Below are positions 63,470 to 64,000 of a DNA stretch of 64,000 nucleotides, piece by piece. Every line of letters begins with the position of its first letter. The stretch's first letter is position 1. The position numbers and the translations under genes are program-made. Source of the DNA: Phreatobacter cathodiphilus (GTDB lineage: Bacteria; Pseudomonadota; Alphaproteobacteria; Rhizobiales; Phreatobacteraceae); assembly GCF_003008515.1 (NCBI RefSeq), contig NZ_CP027668.1:558001-622000 (forward strand), read 5' to 3'. The notes below the pieces were generated by a model. It made no database searches, was not told the origin of the DNA, and saw only the letters and a program-made list of their open reading frames with translations.

Positions 63470-64000
63470 TTGCCGACCATCCGGGTCGTCCTGGTCTGGA
63501 CCGCGCTGGCGGTCGCCATCCTCGTCCCCGTGGTGATCGCGGCGCGCAGCCCGCTGCTCGCCTGGCGGGACGGGGTCTATATCACGGCCGGTTTCGCCGG
63601 GATCCTCGGGCTGGCGCTGCTGCTCGTGCAGCCGCTGCTCGCCGGCGGTCACCTGCCGGGCCTCGCGCCGCGCCGGGCGCGGCTGGCCCACCGATGGCTC
63701 GGGGTCGTCCTCGTCGCGCTCGTCGTCGCCCATGTCGCAGGGCTGTGGATCACCAGCGCCCCCGACGTGATCGATGCCCTGCTCTTCCAGTCGCCGACGT
63801 CTTTCTCGCCCTTCGGCGTCGTCGCCATGTGGGCGGTCTTCGCCACGGCCCTGCTGGCGGCTGTCCGGCAGCGGCTGCGCCTGTCGCCGGCCGCCTGGCG
63901 GATCGGCCATACGGCGCTGGCGCTGGTGATCGTCGTCGGCACCATCGTCCATGCGCTGCTGATCGAGGGGGCGATGGGCACCGTCTCGAAGGCCGCCTTC
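63470..64000 (+). CDS. Ferric-reductase-like transmembrane protein (3' partial)
   Basis: First 177 residues of an integral membrane protein, read from TTG 63470 and open to the window end. It has about five hydrophobic helices (first about residues 5-25: VVLVWTALAVAILVPVVIA). Two histidine pairs, His74/His88 and His147/His161, are each spaced 14 residues on opposing helices, the bis-haem arrangement of ferric reductase/YedZ-type domains. The 5-base gap to the dioxygenase-fold gene implies one operon. Whether flavin and NAD domains follow cannot be seen. Confidence 0.75.
   Translation, partial: MPTIRVVLVWTALAVAILVPVVIAARSPLLAWRDGVYITAGFAGILGLALLLVQPLLAGGHLPGLAPRRARLAHRWLGVVLVALVVAHVAGLWITSAPDVIDALLFQSPTSFSPFGVVAMWAVFATALLAAVRQRLRLSPAAWRIGHTALALVIVVGTIVHALLIEGAMGTVSKAAF

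Noticed and set aside
1-64000. tRNA, rRNA, CRISPR, prophage or genomic-island borders
   Set aside because: No tRNA-like cloverleaf, rRNA stretch, regular direct repeats, integrase or phage gene was seen, and base composition is even throughout.

Overview
The window is a GC-rich (around 70% by eye), densely coded piece of an alphaproteobacterial chromosome, most likely from the Hyphomicrobiales (Rhizobiales). The support is gene content and order: a FeuQ-like kinase, a complete cycHJKL-type cytochrome c maturation operon (ccmI-E-F-H), a DegP protease, a two-component pair, glnE and a PleC-like kinase follow one another, an arrangement I recall from rhizobia. Codon use is uniform. I see no tRNA, rRNA, CRISPR array, phage or insertion sequence.

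Layout. 1-14.1 kb: FeuQ-like kinase (5' end outside the window), a glycine-zipper lipoprotein, a conserved unknown protein, ccmIEFH, degP, response regulator plus kinase, glnE. 14.3-20.9 kb (minus strand): PleC-like kinase, pepN and a metal-cation efflux protein with an unusually long C-terminal region. 21.0-25.0 kb: an alpha/beta hydrolase, a monohaem cytochrome, a glutaryl-CoA dehydrogenase-type enzyme and an MFS exporter. 25.1-38.0 kb: nitrogen and peptide scavenging: adenine deaminase coupled to a secreted inhibitor-like protein, a four-gene peptide ABC transporter, an amidase, then on the other strand an Asp/Glu-racemase-like protein, an M20 peptidase and a DHDPS-family lyase/aldolase. 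38.3-43.5 kb: a terminal cytochrome oxidase locus (CtaG, CopD/HemJ-like protein, CuA subunit II, a fused subunit I-III, a small membrane protein). 43.5-47.2 kb: a periplasmic GMC dehydrogenase with triheme cytochrome c and gamma subunit, which could pass electrons to that oxidase.

47.2-58.2 kb is the most striking part. Small and stress-related genes (manganese catalase, DUF892/YciE-like ferritin fold, CinA-type amidase, DUF6894 protein with a Crp/Fnr regulator, several tiny hydrophilic proteins) are preceded by sequences matching the promoter consensus of the alphaproteobacterial general stress sigma factor EcfG (GGAAC, 16-17 bases, CGTT). I count twelve candidates, six of them perfect, many in divergent pairs. 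A HisKA_2-type sensor kinase, the class that feeds the PhyR-NepR-EcfG switch, sits in the middle. This looks like a general-stress-response regulon island; PhyR, NepR and EcfG themselves are not in the window.

58.2-62.9 kb: a polar amino acid ABC transporter operon with an aminotransferase-IV-like protein and its probable GntR/FCD regulator. 62.9-64.0 kb: a secreted intradiol-dioxygenase-fold protein followed by a ferric-reductase-like membrane protein that runs off the window.
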